A stretch of 35,915 nucleotides of DNA, from the IMG/VR virus record IMGVR_UViG_3300015261_000161, positions 1-35,915 of that record; one strand, written 5' to 3'. A program made the position numbers and the translations under genes. The notes beneath the pieces are model-generated. The model had not been told where the DNA came from, searched no databases, and saw only the letters and a program-made list of their open reading frames with translations. This document shows, piece by piece, positions 17,132-24,411 of this stretch. This DNA is from a virus. Numbering within the stretch: position 1 is the stretch's first letter; the number at the start of each line of letters is the position of its first letter.

Positions 17132-17136
17132 CAGCG
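17126..17136. repeat. Satellite attachment site, left copy
   Basis: catcatcagcg, identical to 27741-27751. On the minus strand it reads CGCTGATGATG, supplying the Leu-Met-Met codons of gpU. The neighbouring bases ccc are shared apart from one position. Confidence 0.8.
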
Positions 17137-17293
17137 TGTGTAAACTATCTGTAGGTTATTGAATAAATTGTTCATTCTTAGATGTGAAAAAATGGTTTAG
17201 TCCTGTTTTTGGTGAACCGCAAATCAAACAAATTCAGCAATTACCATATATGGCAATGCGTTACCGGACACCCTCACAAAGTTTACCGGAACC
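17137..17293. other. Satellite left end, non-coding
   Basis: 157 bases between the attachment site and the small terminase stop. AT-rich, no reading frame of note. The near-repeats cgttaccgga and gtttaccgga at about 17260-17290 could be integrase arm sites. Confidence 0.3.
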
Positions 17294-17809
17294 TTACGAT
17301 TGCTCACTCTGATACGTAGCAATGTATTCGGCGGCCAGCTCCGGCAGACGTTCACCAACACTGGCGGCGCGGTTCGACGCTTTGGCCACTTCGGCGCGGA
17401 TCCTTTCTATCTGGTAATCTGGCATCTGCGGGTAAGCCCGGTTGATGCTCAGCGGCAGACCGTCCAGAATTGAGGATATTTCGCCAGCCAGCCGGGAAAG
17501 CGTCCAGATGATAAACTCCGTGTCGATCACCTTCCCGTTCTTACGTTTGGTTTTCAGCTCCTGCATATCAGCCTGGGCGTTAGTCAGCCGGATCCGTGCC
17601 TTTAGCAGCTCCTCATCGTCAGCTTCCACGGGTTCAGGTTCCGCCTGGCGCAGCTGCGCATTCAGCAGACGGTTACGCAGGACGCTGGCCACATCGTAGA
17701 ACGCTTCCCGTCCTTCTCGCCGGGCTACCTCCACGCCCCATTTATCAAACGCGCTGACGCTGACGCCACAGCTTTTAGCCATCGTTTTTTTGTTAAGTAA
17801 ATGCTGCAT
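17294..17809 (-). CDS. Small terminase, Nu1-like (DUF1441-type)
   Basis: 171 residues. The N terminus LLNKKTMAKSCGVSVSAFDKWGV is a winged-helix DNA-binding region shared by lambda Nu1-type small terminases; a charged coiled coil (70-100) and a C-terminal region follow. In lambda, Nu1 binds cos and brings in the large terminase. Here the gene lies about 130 bp from a lambda-like cos, in the same relative orientation as in lambda, but no large terminase follows. It probably directs a helper's large terminase to satellite DNA. Confidence 0.82.
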   Translation of the reverse strand: MQHLLNKKTMAKSCGVSVSAFDKWGVEVARREGREAFYDVASVLRNRLLNAQLRQAEPEPVEADDEELLKARIRLTNAQADMQELKTKRKNGKVIDTEFIIWTLSRLAGEISSILDGLPLSINRAYPQMPDYQIERIRAEVAKASNRAASVGERLPELAAEYIATYQSEQS

Positions 17810-17935
17810 CTTTTTTCACACCTTCATAACGTTATTTTTTGTACAGGTTGTTGTATTAGAACGATATTATTTATTTAAATCAATGCGTTAACAGCAACAA
17901 CAAAACCACCACCCACCCTCCCAGAAAAAGGTCGT

Positions 17936-17970
17936 ATATAGTGAAAACCTGCGGGTTAGCGCCCCCGTGG
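17936..17970 (-). other. Lambda-like cos (cosN) site of the satellite
   Basis: Minus strand: GGGCGCTAACCC (17964-17953) followed by GCAGGTTTTCACTATATA. Lambda has GGGCGGCGACCT followed by CGCGGGTTTTCGCTATTT. Spacing, the GGTTTTC block and the CTAT segment agree, and the small terminase lies downstream as Nu1 does in lambda. The right side of the site is part of an inverted repeat, ttagcgcc/ggcgctaa (17956-17976). Cleavage position is inferred from lambda. Confidence 0.75.
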
Positions 17971-18016
17971 CGCTAAAATCTCTGGAAAGGACCCGTGAAA
18001 GTCAGCCAAGCGGCTG

Positions 18017-18041
18017 TAAAAAAGCCAGCACGAAGCTGGCT
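18017..18041 (-). terminator. Terminator after the AlpA-like gene
   Basis: Stem agccagc/gctggct (18023-18029 with 18035-18041), loop of five, followed on the minus strand by TTTTTT. It ends the capsid-decoration-regulator transcript before cos and the small terminase. Confidence 0.8.
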
Positions 18042-18065
18042 CTGGTTTTCGCTGGCGTGGCACGC

Positions 18066-18569
18066 TTATTCGTCTTCGCCGTCTTCAGGCTCGTAGCAGC
18101 CCCACGGACGCGGCGGCAGACGGTTAGCAGCTTCATGCAGGCGGTGTGTGCGGATGACGTTGCAGAATTTCAGCATATGTTTACGTTCTTCATCGTCCAG
18201 TTCCGGAGCGTTCCGGATGATGGTCGCCCACTCCTGAACTTCCATCCAGCGATTCACGTCTTTAGAGTGCCAGCCCTTGCGGCCCTCGCTGATAGTCAGG
18301 CGCTGCGGGAATGTGCCTTCTTTCTCCATACGCTCGAGCGTGGAACGTGACAGGCCTGTTTTTTTGATGGTTTGGGCCATTGAAAGGAAACGATACTGAC
18401 GAGTGGCCACACGCTCCTTCAGCGCGCGATAGTCGTCTGCGTTTTCCGGCAGTGTGCGGATCGCTTCGTCTGCCGCATCGGTGTTGATGTGCAAAATAAT
18501 AATTTCACGTAATTTGCTGATTTCGAAATCGGACAGCTGGCCCGCTTCTGCTCGTTCTAATAAATTCAT
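18066..18569 (-). CDS. AlpA-like DNA-binding protein in the capsid operon
   Basis: 167 residues from the ATG at 18569 (GAGAG site); an upstream TTG is weaker. The middle (about 64-115) is a MerR/AlpA-type helix-turn-helix: FLSMAQTIKKTGLSRSTLER, KEGTFPQRLTI, HSKDVNRWMEVQEW. It is thus a second AlpA-type regulator in the satellite, with extra N- and C-terminal helices and an acidic tail. It follows the capsid and decoration genes and precedes cos. It could control late satellite genes or act in DNA packaging; role unproven. Confidence 0.75.
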   Translation of the reverse strand: MNLLERAEAGQLSDFEISKLREIIILHINTDAADEAIRTLPENADDYRALKERVATRQYRFLSMAQTIKKTGLSRSTLERMEKEGTFPQRLTISEGRKGWHSKDVNRWMEVQEWATIIRNAPELDDEERKHMLKFCNVIRTHRLHEAANRLPPRPWGCYEPEDGEDE

Positions 18570-18627
18570 ATTCAATTCTCTCTCAAAACATCCAGGCCCG
18601 CTAAACCTCGCAGCCCAGACCGGTTAT

Positions 18628-18822
18628 TCACGGGAAATACTTATACAGCCGGAGCAATTCATCCATGGAAAGCTGTCCATTTTCAGCCCGGTATAAAATG
18701 TCTCTTACCATTTGAGCCTCATAACAATTCGGATCGATGTAGTAAGCGACATGTGAACGCAACTGGTTCAATACAAAATCAGGCGCTTTCACACTACGCG
18801 CGACGTCATCCCAGCATTTCAT
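18628..18822 (-). CDS. Small uncharacterised satellite protein
   Basis: 64 residues from the ATG at 18822 (AGGTG upstream); a GTG at 18864 would overlap the decoration gene. Helical, with no membrane segment and no recognised family (contains DDVARSVKAPDFVLNQLR and DELLRLYKYF). It lies between the decoration gene and the AlpA-like gene in the same transcript. Possibly a capsid-associated or packaging accessory factor; that is guesswork from position. Confidence 0.6.
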   Translation of the reverse strand: MKCWDDVARSVKAPDFVLNQLRSHVAYYIDPNCYEAQMVRDILYRAENGQLSMDELLRLYKYFP

Positions 18823-18835
18823 GACCGGCACCTGA

Positions 18836-19192
18836 TTAACCAAGTGGTTGGGCGGATAGAGCACTGCCAGCGAACGCCGCCAGCTTTTGTGCCTGGGTCA
18901 GTTCGGTCGTTGTGTCTTCGCTTGTGACGGTTGGCCAGTTGATAACATCGATGTTAAACGTGCCTGATTTGTACACCTGCGCGTTCACATCGCCAGTGGC
19001 ATCAATAAATGACGCGGTGAGATAAACCGCATCCCCCGACGCGGCACCGTCCCACACTTTGAAAAGTCCATGCGCAGCATCAACCATCAACGGCGTGTAG
19101 GCCGGAATCTCTCCCTGACCACCAGCGATAGTGACCATAGTCGTTGCTACCTGTTGCGTGCCGGAATAAAGCTGTAAATATGGGGTATCCAT
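18836..19192 (-). CDS. Satellite capsid decoration protein (lambda gpD-like)
   Basis: 118 residues from the ATG at 19192 behind GAGGTG, eight bases after the capsid stop. Lambda gpD family: PAYTPLMVD, VWDGAASGDAVYLTA, then NWPTVTSE and the C-terminal LAAFAGSALS. The helper copy (31398-31778) has the same blocks (LTPLMVS, AWDGTQGRAIGLTA, VAWPKMTQ, STAFAGTAIHLG). It stabilises the expanded shell. Gene order is capsid then decoration, the reverse of the helper. Confidence 0.88.
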   Translation of the reverse strand: MDTPYLQLYSGTQQVATTMVTIAGGQGEIPAYTPLMVDAAHGLFKVWDGAASGDAVYLTASFIDATGDVNAQVYKSGTFNIDVINWPTVTSEDTTTELTQAQKLAAFAGSALSAQPLG

Positions 19193-19199
19193 AGTCACC

Positions 19200-20234
19200 T
19201 CACTTAACGAATACGGTAACGAATTTATCAATACCTGCCGGGATCGGCTGAGGTGCAGATTGTGTCTGAACGTATTCAATCTCCGGATCGCCAGGCACAA
19301 CATAATTTTTGGGATAAACGCTGGATTCGGTCAGACCTTCGCGCGCAGCAGCTGGATCCTGAATAGCACCATAGGCCACCAGCCCTTTATGCGACGTATT
19401 CCCCATCACGATAGTCATCGGGTCGAGGTAATACTCCTCGGTACCGTCCTCGTTTTTGTACTTCCCGGTGTAGACGATGATTGCAACATCTCCCACATAG
19501 CCCTTATGACTGACAAACTCCCCAAGGTTCTGCAGGGTGGTTTCCAGACGGCTGTTAGAGCCGCGGCGGGTATCAAGAGCCTGCTTTACGGATTTGAAGG
19601 AGCGGTACAGCTGCCAGGCCTTTTTGCCGAAAATAATCACGTTGATCGGCGCCTGGGCCGCTTCCGCATAGTTTTCGAGGTCGTCATTCGGATCGTAGGT
19701 ATCTTTGTCCTGAGCAGACCACGCGGTACCGGAGGTCTGAGAGATACGATTTGCATCGCTCATTTTCCAGTCGATTTCGTATTTCTCGATGCCATCACCA
19801 GAAATGACGTTTTTTCCGGAGGTAATAGCCTGTACAGCCAGCCATTCTTTACGCGCATCAATAGCACCCTGCTGTTCGTCCAGCGCTTTTGCAATCAGCG
19901 CGTCACGGTTGCCTGACATATCGGAGATCACTTCGCCCGGCCAGCGTGGAACAAGTTTTGAAACGTCGATCTCTTTTTTAGGTTTGAGATAACCCGGCGT
20001 AAAGGATTTAGTCTCGTAGCCTTTGTCACGCATCACGCGGCTACCGACCATAGGCGAGCAGAACGCCGCCATAGGCACATCAGAGGAATCAATCAGATCC
20101 AGTGCAATATCACGCGCCGGAGAGGTCACTTCCTGACGAAAGAACAGGCTAAGGAAGAGATTTGTTTTGGGCTTGTCTGCCGTGGTGATCACGGAGATTA
20201 GTTCTGAGGGAGTGTAGGGAATAATTTCTGCCAC
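19200..20234 (-). CDS. Satellite major capsid protein (lambda gpE-like)
   Basis: 344 residues, starting with GTG at 20234, with a weak GTGAGA site. It is the same length as the helper capsid at 30303-31337 and shares blocks with it: FTPGYLKPKK/FKPGYTKPKH, DTYDP, LDTRRGSNSRLET/MDTRRGSNSQMET, VSHKGYVGDVA/VSHKGYYGDVA, REGLTESSVYPKN/KEGLTEGTRYPKN. Overall divergence is large, so this is not a recent copy. A complete HK97-fold shell protein in an element with no portal or protease suggests that the satellite builds its own shell on helper portals, perhaps of another size. Confidence 0.92.
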   Translation of the reverse strand: MAEIIPYTPSELISVITTADKPKTNLFLSLFFRQEVTSPARDIALDLIDSSDVPMAAFCSPMVGSRVMRDKGYETKSFTPGYLKPKKEIDVSKLVPRWPGEVISDMSGNRDALIAKALDEQQGAIDARKEWLAVQAITSGKNVISGDGIEKYEIDWKMSDANRISQTSGTAWSAQDKDTYDPNDDLENYAEAAQAPINVIIFGKKAWQLYRSFKSVKQALDTRRGSNSRLETTLQNLGEFVSHKGYVGDVAIIVYTGKYKNEDGTEEYYLDPMTIVMGNTSHKGLVAYGAIQDPAAAREGLTESSVYPKNYVVPGDPEIEYVQTQSAPQPIPAGIDKFVTVFVK

Positions 20235-20755
20235 TGTTTTTTCTCACAAGATTAAGAGTGGGGAAAGTCTAATCAGGGGCGGCGGGGGAGAAAATACATG
20301 TGCGGAGTTTCGCTTTGTCATAATGCATCAACGAGAAAACCGGCTGGGTCCGGGTGGGGTTCAGTGGTGAACAAAAAACACGCCATTTCACCACTGATAT
20401 TATTTTAGTCATTATTATTCAGATGGTTACACCAGTGGTGACACTGCAAAAAAATCAGAAAATGCGTTTTTTACCGCGAGTTTGCGCCCCGTGGTATCCA
20501 AGACCGCCAGGAGTACCTGCAAAAAAGGCGGCACCTGACCGCCATACGAATGACCCAGCGATTAAGGCATGGTCAGTATGTCACCGGAATTTAATTCCGG
20601 TTCTTTACTCATTGTTTTTATAGCAAAGCTCAAAATTGAGCTGATTAAGATCAGCTGCGCAATCAGATTCCAGCCGCTTGAAGGTATGGTCATATGACCA
20701 CACCCATACTTCTCCACCAAAGGTGGGAAAGTCTATCAATGGTCATAATGATGTT
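20235..20755 (-). promoter_or_regulatory. Control region upstream of the satellite capsid operon
   Basis: 521 bases with no convincing gene but many symmetric elements: tcagtggtga/tcaccactga (20361-20370 with 20388-20397), a further cagtggtga copy (20433-20441), accggaat/attccggt (20583-20601), agctgat/atcagct (20639-20656) and the 14-bp palindrome tggtcatatgacca (20687-20700). The motif tggtca recurs near 20571 and 20738. Likely holds the capsid-operon promoter and sites for the satellite's own regulator or a helper activator. Confidence 0.55.
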
Positions 20756-21100
20756 TTATTCGGTAATCGAGTCACTACTTTCTATTTCTGCCAGCCACCA
20801 GTCTATTGTCGTCTGCGTGTCTGCCAGATGATTCTTAACGCGCTCTTCGCATCTGGCGCCGCGTCGTATTTTGTCCAGCGCTTGCAAGCGAACCTCTTTA
20901 ATTGCGGGTTTAACAAAGTTCTCTTCAAACTCAGTCAGCCTGGATTGCTTCAGAAGCTTCTTATGCTCGGTTTCCACATAATCTTTCAGCCCCCTGATAT
21001 GTCCCTTAACTTCTTGCTCAGAATTCGAAAGCATACTATTGCTCTCGACTGCCACAATGATTTTATCAAGACGTTTTTTTATCTCTTTCAGACGGTGCAT
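20756..21100 (-). CDS. Uncharacterised helical/coiled-coil satellite protein
   Basis: 114 residues from ATG at 21100 (GGAG six bases upstream); an in-frame ATG at 21112 has no site. Strongly charged and helical throughout (MHRLKEIKKRLDKIIVAVES, then LKDYVETEHKKLLKQ), ending acidic. No family recognised. It lies between the origin and the capsid control region. A replication accessory, scaffold or size-determining protein would fit, but nothing in the sequence decides. Confidence 0.65.
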   Translation of the reverse strand: MHRLKEIKKRLDKIIVAVESNSMLSNSEQEVKGHIRGLKDYVETEHKKLLKQSRLTEFEENFVKPAIKEVRLQALDKIRRGARCEERVKNHLADTQTTIDWWLAEIESSDSITE

Positions 21101-21149
21101 GCCTTTCTCCATTAAGTAGCGAGGTTTAAAAATAAAAAATATACTTACA

Positions 21150-21380
21150 ACTGTTCACCTGTTCACCCTGGCACTTTTTTTCACTAAATTCATTGATTTA
21201 GAGGGTGATTAGTTTCGTTTTAAGTATTCACAACTGTTCACCCTAACCGTTCACCCTGTGACTAAAAAACAACCAAAAGGTGAACAGGTGAATAGTTGGT
21301 GAATAGTTTATAAATAAGTGTTCACCCCTTAATTCATTGTTATTAAATGACTTTTCAACAGGGTGAATAGTGGTGAACAC
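21150..21380. other. Iteron-type replication origin of the satellite
   Basis: About ten copies, in both orientations, of ggtgaacag/ctgttcacc and variants (ggtgaatag): 21150-21159, 21158-21168, 21233-21243, 21247-21256, 21279-21287, 21287-21295, 21298-21306, 21318-21328, 21361-21380. The P4 alpha protein binds iterons of this GGTGAACAG type. The cluster is AT-rich between units and lies immediately downstream of the helicase gene, which fits an origin served by that protein. Confidence 0.8.
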
Positions 21381-21388
21381 TTTATCTA

Positions 21389-23197
21389 TTACTTTTGATT
21401 TTCTCCGGTTGTATTGAGTGATTCATTGCATCTTGGTAACCACTCTTCTGAATCGTCATGAAGATTCACGTTTGAACGTAACCCCTGCTTGGTCTTCTTC
21501 TTCAGGTACTCCTTGCCGTACTCAGCCATAGCACCAGGCATGTCGGTACCGAACCGGGTGAGCGAAACGGGTTTGGTCAGCCCGTTGGATCGCATGTATT
21601 CCAGATAGGCATGATAGAGATAGCGCCGCGGGCTGAACGGCATGATCCCGGCATTGCCAATTAACATGCCATCGCACACGCTGGAGGCCATAAGGTAGCC
21701 GCAGAAGTCCACCAGCGAATCTCCTTCGCGCTTAATGGCCAGCGCCTCTTCTGATTTCTGCTGTTCATGTAAAAGCCGTTTGGCCTCGTTCTGGTCAGCA
21801 AAGCGCATAAGCAGATGCCGGATAATTACCGCCAGCTCCCCCTCTATCTTTTCGGCCAGCATCGGATCACGCTCGTTTTCCGGCACCACCTCGGTGAAGT
21901 TGAATATCACCCGGCGACGGGAGATCCCCCCGCTCCGGTCGCTGAACGACATAGCGTTGTTATTGACGGCCAGCACCACGGCGGGAATACGCGTTGAATA
22001 CGGCGGTTTGTGCTTGGGGTCGATAGAAACCTTATCCCCGCCCGTTATAGCCTTAATCCCGGCCCCGTCTCCTGCGTAGCGGGTCATGTCCGGCAGGATA
22101 ATCAGCGAATAACCCACCACCAGCGCCCTCTCACGCGGATTTTCCAGCGCGGCCATACTGGCCGATACTGTATTAGCCTTACCCGCCAGCATGGTGCAGA
22201 TCTCCGCCATCACACTTTTACCGCTACCGCCCGGCCCGGTGACTTCCAGAAACAGCTGCCAGTCATAACGGTTGGCCAGCACCATAAACAGCGCCGCCAG
22301 CACCCGATCCGTTTTGCGGTCACTGTTGGCCACTGAACGACGTAACCACTTCCAGAAGTTCGGCGCATGGTTCGCCAGCGTCTCACCTGCAGCGGGTTCG
22401 CTGAACGGCAAATCGCTGGCCACTATCAGCCAGTCTTCCGGATCATGGCTACGGAATTCGCCTTTCCGGGTATCAAAAACACCATTGCTGAATCCGATAA
22501 GATTTCGTGCCGTAACCCCCATAACCGGGAGGCCAAGTTTCATCGTGTCGACCGCTGATTTGATCGCGTTCTGCGAGTAGGCCACCTCCGCATCAATGAA
22601 AATCTGCGCCATTCGCCGCTGAAGCTCTTTATCCGTCAGCGGCAGCCACACCACACCGTTGTAATGGTGCACGGTGTCAGAATCTGCATGAATCGCCAGG
22701 TTACCGTCATAGTAAGCCAGTAGCACTTCCCCGCGCTGGCTGGCGCCCATCTGGTTAAGCGCCGGAGCTACCTTCTCTTTGTGCGTGCTGACAGGCAGTT
22801 TCACCACCACGCTGTCCCCGCGTTCGGCTTCAGCTTTCAGCCTAGTAAGGCGTGGTGTCCAGTCCTCCAGCAGTTCGAAGCTCTCAGAGTAAAAACGCGC
22901 ATCTTCCACGCCAGCCAGCGCCAGCCGCGTGGCAATTGCCGTTGTGTCTGCCTCGCTCAGTTCACCCGCGCGGTAAACACGGGCGTAACGCCGCCCGTTA
23001 TCTATGATTTGCAGGTCGTCCAGCTCCGCCAGCTGTCTTGGGCCAAGATAAACAGGAGGCGTGTTGTCGCCAGCGATCCTCTGCCCTGTACCCTCAGTCC
23101 AGTTTTTTGCGTGGTTGTAAGCATCGGCCCCGGCGAAGATGATCGCCTCTGTGAATTTGTCCTTCGGCAGTTTTTTCAGGTTCGGCGCGTTTTTCAT
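21389..23197 (-). CDS. P4/D5-type replicative helicase (primase-helicase family)
   Basis: 602 residues. Its ATG overlaps the preceding stop (ATGA). N-terminal ~190 residues unassigned; then a D5-N-like domain (VWLPLTDKELQRRMAQIF...) and a superfamily 3 helicase core with Walker A GPGGSGKS at 321-328, Walker B around SLIILPDM, sensor-1-like LAVNNN and the Arg-rich SGGISRRRVIF. Compared with P4 alpha (777 residues) I see no TOPRIM primase motif, so priming may come from the unassigned N terminus or from the host. It should recognise the adjacent iterons and unwind the satellite origin. Confidence 0.85.
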   Translation of the reverse strand: MKNAPNLKKLPKDKFTEAIIFAGADAYNHAKNWTEGTGQRIAGDNTPPVYLGPRQLAELDDLQIIDNGRRYARVYRAGELSEADTTAIATRLALAGVEDARFYSESFELLEDWTPRLTRLKAEAERGDSVVVKLPVSTHKEKVAPALNQMGASQRGEVLLAYYDGNLAIHADSDTVHHYNGVVWLPLTDKELQRRMAQIFIDAEVAYSQNAIKSAVDTMKLGLPVMGVTARNLIGFSNGVFDTRKGEFRSHDPEDWLIVASDLPFSEPAAGETLANHAPNFWKWLRRSVANSDRKTDRVLAALFMVLANRYDWQLFLEVTGPGGSGKSVMAEICTMLAGKANTVSASMAALENPRERALVVGYSLIILPDMTRYAGDGAGIKAITGGDKVSIDPKHKPPYSTRIPAVVLAVNNNAMSFSDRSGGISRRRVIFNFTEVVPENERDPMLAEKIEGELAVIIRHLLMRFADQNEAKRLLHEQQKSEEALAIKREGDSLVDFCGYLMASSVCDGMLIGNAGIMPFSPRRYLYHAYLEYMRSNGLTKPVSLTRFGTDMPGAMAEYGKEYLKKKTKQGLRSNVNLHDDSEEWLPRCNESLNTTGENQK

Positions 23198-23487
23198 TTC
23201 AGCCCCCTGTCCCAGCCCTCAGAACCGAAAGTGATCGGCAGTGAACTACGCAATTCAGCGATTTTTTTACGCGCGCCGGCAGCGGCTTCTGCCTGATATT
23301 CTTCCGTCTCGTCCGGAAGGTACGAAAATTCACGAAGCAGACGATCCGCTGTGGTGCGGCAGTCATGTTCATACCCGTCACGCAAAAAAGTGATCCGATG
23401 TTCGTCAATACGGGTGACAGTAATTTTTACGCCCCAGCTGTCAATCCAGCGGCTGTTTAACGTGATTTCTGGTTGTTCTTTTTTCAT
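23194..23487 (-). CDS. Small protein, DUF4222-like
   Basis: 97 residues, ATG with AGGTGAAG site; stop overlaps the helicase start by four bases. The part SWGVKITVTRIDEHRITFLR followed by DGYEHDC resembles the small DUF4222 proteins of lambdoid phages, with an added C-terminal helix. Translation is coupled to the helicase. Function unknown. Confidence 0.6.
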   Translation of the reverse strand: MKKEQPEITLNSRWIDSWGVKITVTRIDEHRITFLRDGYEHDCRTTADRLLREFSYLPDETEEYQAEAAAGARKKIAELRSSLPITFGSEGWDRGLK

Positions 23488-23574
23488 TTCTTCACCTGGC
23501 TAATTATTTCAATACGATTTCAGGACGAGCGCGGCCACCAGCAAAAAGCCGGAATAATTTTTTCAGCATGTTTT

Positions 23575-23781
23575 TTATTCCTTGTCGGTAGTGCTCATCG
23601 CCTCATAAATAGCCTTTCGGGCTACCGTATCGATATATGCAAAAAGCTCGAATGACAGTTGCAGGTCACCGTCTCCGGCAATGTAGCCACCAGCAGCAGC
23701 TAATGTGCTGATTTTTTCCAGTGCATCTTCATAACGCACTGCATCATTCAGAACCGTGTCGCAGGTTTTGACATCAGGCAT
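23575..23781 (-). CDS. Small uncharacterised satellite protein
   Basis: 68 residues, ATG with a strong AGGAGG site, overlapping the Icd-like gene by eight bases. Acidic and helical (MPDVKTCDTVLNDAVRYEDA). No family recognised; part of the early leftward operon. Confidence 0.65.
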   Translation of the reverse strand: MPDVKTCDTVLNDAVRYEDALEKISTLAAAGGYIAGDGDLQLSFELFAYIDTVARKAIYEAMSTTDKE

Positions 23782-24073
23782 GGCTTGCCTCCTGATGGAT
23801 ACGATTTTCCAGATAATTAAGTTCGGGAATTACGCCGCCGATGATGCTCCAGCATGACAGGGTTTCTCTCTCAGCCCAGCAGTAGTTCATCGGGCTATCG
23901 GTGCGGATTTTCGCGGCAAAGGTCAGCTCCCAGCCCTTAAATTCCGCGCGTGCGGCGGCTTCCGTTTCGGCTACGGTACGTAGTACGGTAGGTGCGGCTT
24001 TATCGCCAGTGTGTTTGCCCAAGAACAACCATGTAAATTTTGGGCGAGTTTGGGTATGCTGTATTTCAGCCAT
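23774..24073 (-). CDS. Icd/Ash-like satellite protein
   Basis: 99 residues from the ATG at 24073 (GGAGAAAA site); an in-frame extension runs to 24214 but lacks a site. The core KFTWLFLGKHTGDK, then AAARAEFKGWELTFAAKIR, resembles the Icd-like cell-division-inhibitor proteins common in P4-like satellites and prophages. First gene of the leftward replication operon, as in those elements. A second, decayed copy of its core lies at 24412-24500. Assignment by resemblance of the core only. Confidence 0.6.
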   Translation of the reverse strand: MAEIQHTQTRPKFTWLFLGKHTGDKAAPTVLRTVAETEAAARAEFKGWELTFAAKIRTDSPMNYCWAERETLSCWSIIGGVIPELNYLENRIHQEASHA

Positions 24074-24098
24074 AACTTTTTCTCCGGTGGTTTGGGGA

Positions 24099-24144
24099 GT
24101 TGTGGTCAGACGCCTCGGTAGTGTTCCACCACTCCGGGGCGTTG
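24099..24144 (-). ncRNA. Structured leader / possible P4-type regulatory RNA
   Basis: Between the promoter region and the Icd-like gene the minus strand can fold ACGCC-CGG-AGT against ACT-ACCG-AGGCGT, an imperfect long hairpin with loop ggaac. P4-like elements control their replication operon through an RNA from exactly this interval. Here only the fold and position support it. Confidence 0.35.
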
Positions 24145-24154
24145 TTTTTTTAGA

Positions 24155-24214
24155 TAACACCGTGTTAAGGTGTGTACCTATTGCAAAAAAAACATTACTC
24201 CAATAGGTACACAC
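24155..24214. promoter_or_regulatory. Divergent operator region with long inverted repeats
   Basis: Palindrome taacac-c-gtgtta (24155-24167) followed by two perfect 14-bp arms, gtgtgtacctattg (24170-24183) and caataggtacacac (24201-24214), separated by a 17-bp A-rich spacer. The right arm abuts the ATG of the ribbon-helix-helix gene. Symmetry and position suggest an autoregulated divergent switch. Confidence 0.75.
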
Positions 24215-24409
24215 ATGTCAATAACCATTAAACGCGATCGACAACCGAAAGGCACTGGGAAAGCGCCAGCTTTCCAAATCCGAATCCCTCCCGAGTTGAA
24301 GGAGCAATTCGAGAACGAAGCCCAAAAGGATGGGGTAAGCCTCGGTAACTGGTTGAAGGAGCTAGGTCGTGCAGAGTTAAAGCAGCGTGGCATTGAGCCA
24401 AAAGGCTGA
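24215..24409 (+). CDS. Ribbon-helix-helix (Arc/CopG-like) regulator
   Basis: 64 residues from ATG at 24215 (AGGT site seven bases upstream). After a basic N terminus, AFQIRIPPELKEQFENEAQK gives the strand-helix and DGVSLGNWLKELGRAEL the second helix of an RHH DNA-binding dimer. It is divergent from the Icd-like operon, and its leader has paired 14-bp repeats, fitting an autorepressor that also controls the leftward replication operon, as satellite master repressors do. Confidence 0.75.
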   Translation: MSITIKRDRQPKGTGKAPAFQIRIPPELKEQFENEAQKDGVSLGNWLKELGRAELKQRGIEPKG

Positions 24410-24411
24410 TT

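Noticed and set aside
20354-20623. 89-residue plus-strand frame upstream of the satellite capsid
   Set aside because: Crosses several palindromes, lacks a ribosome site and has no recognisable composition; the interval looks regulatory.
21150-21380. CRISPR array
   Set aside because: The repeats are about 9-10 bases, unevenly spaced and in both orientations, as iterons are. No cas genes are present.
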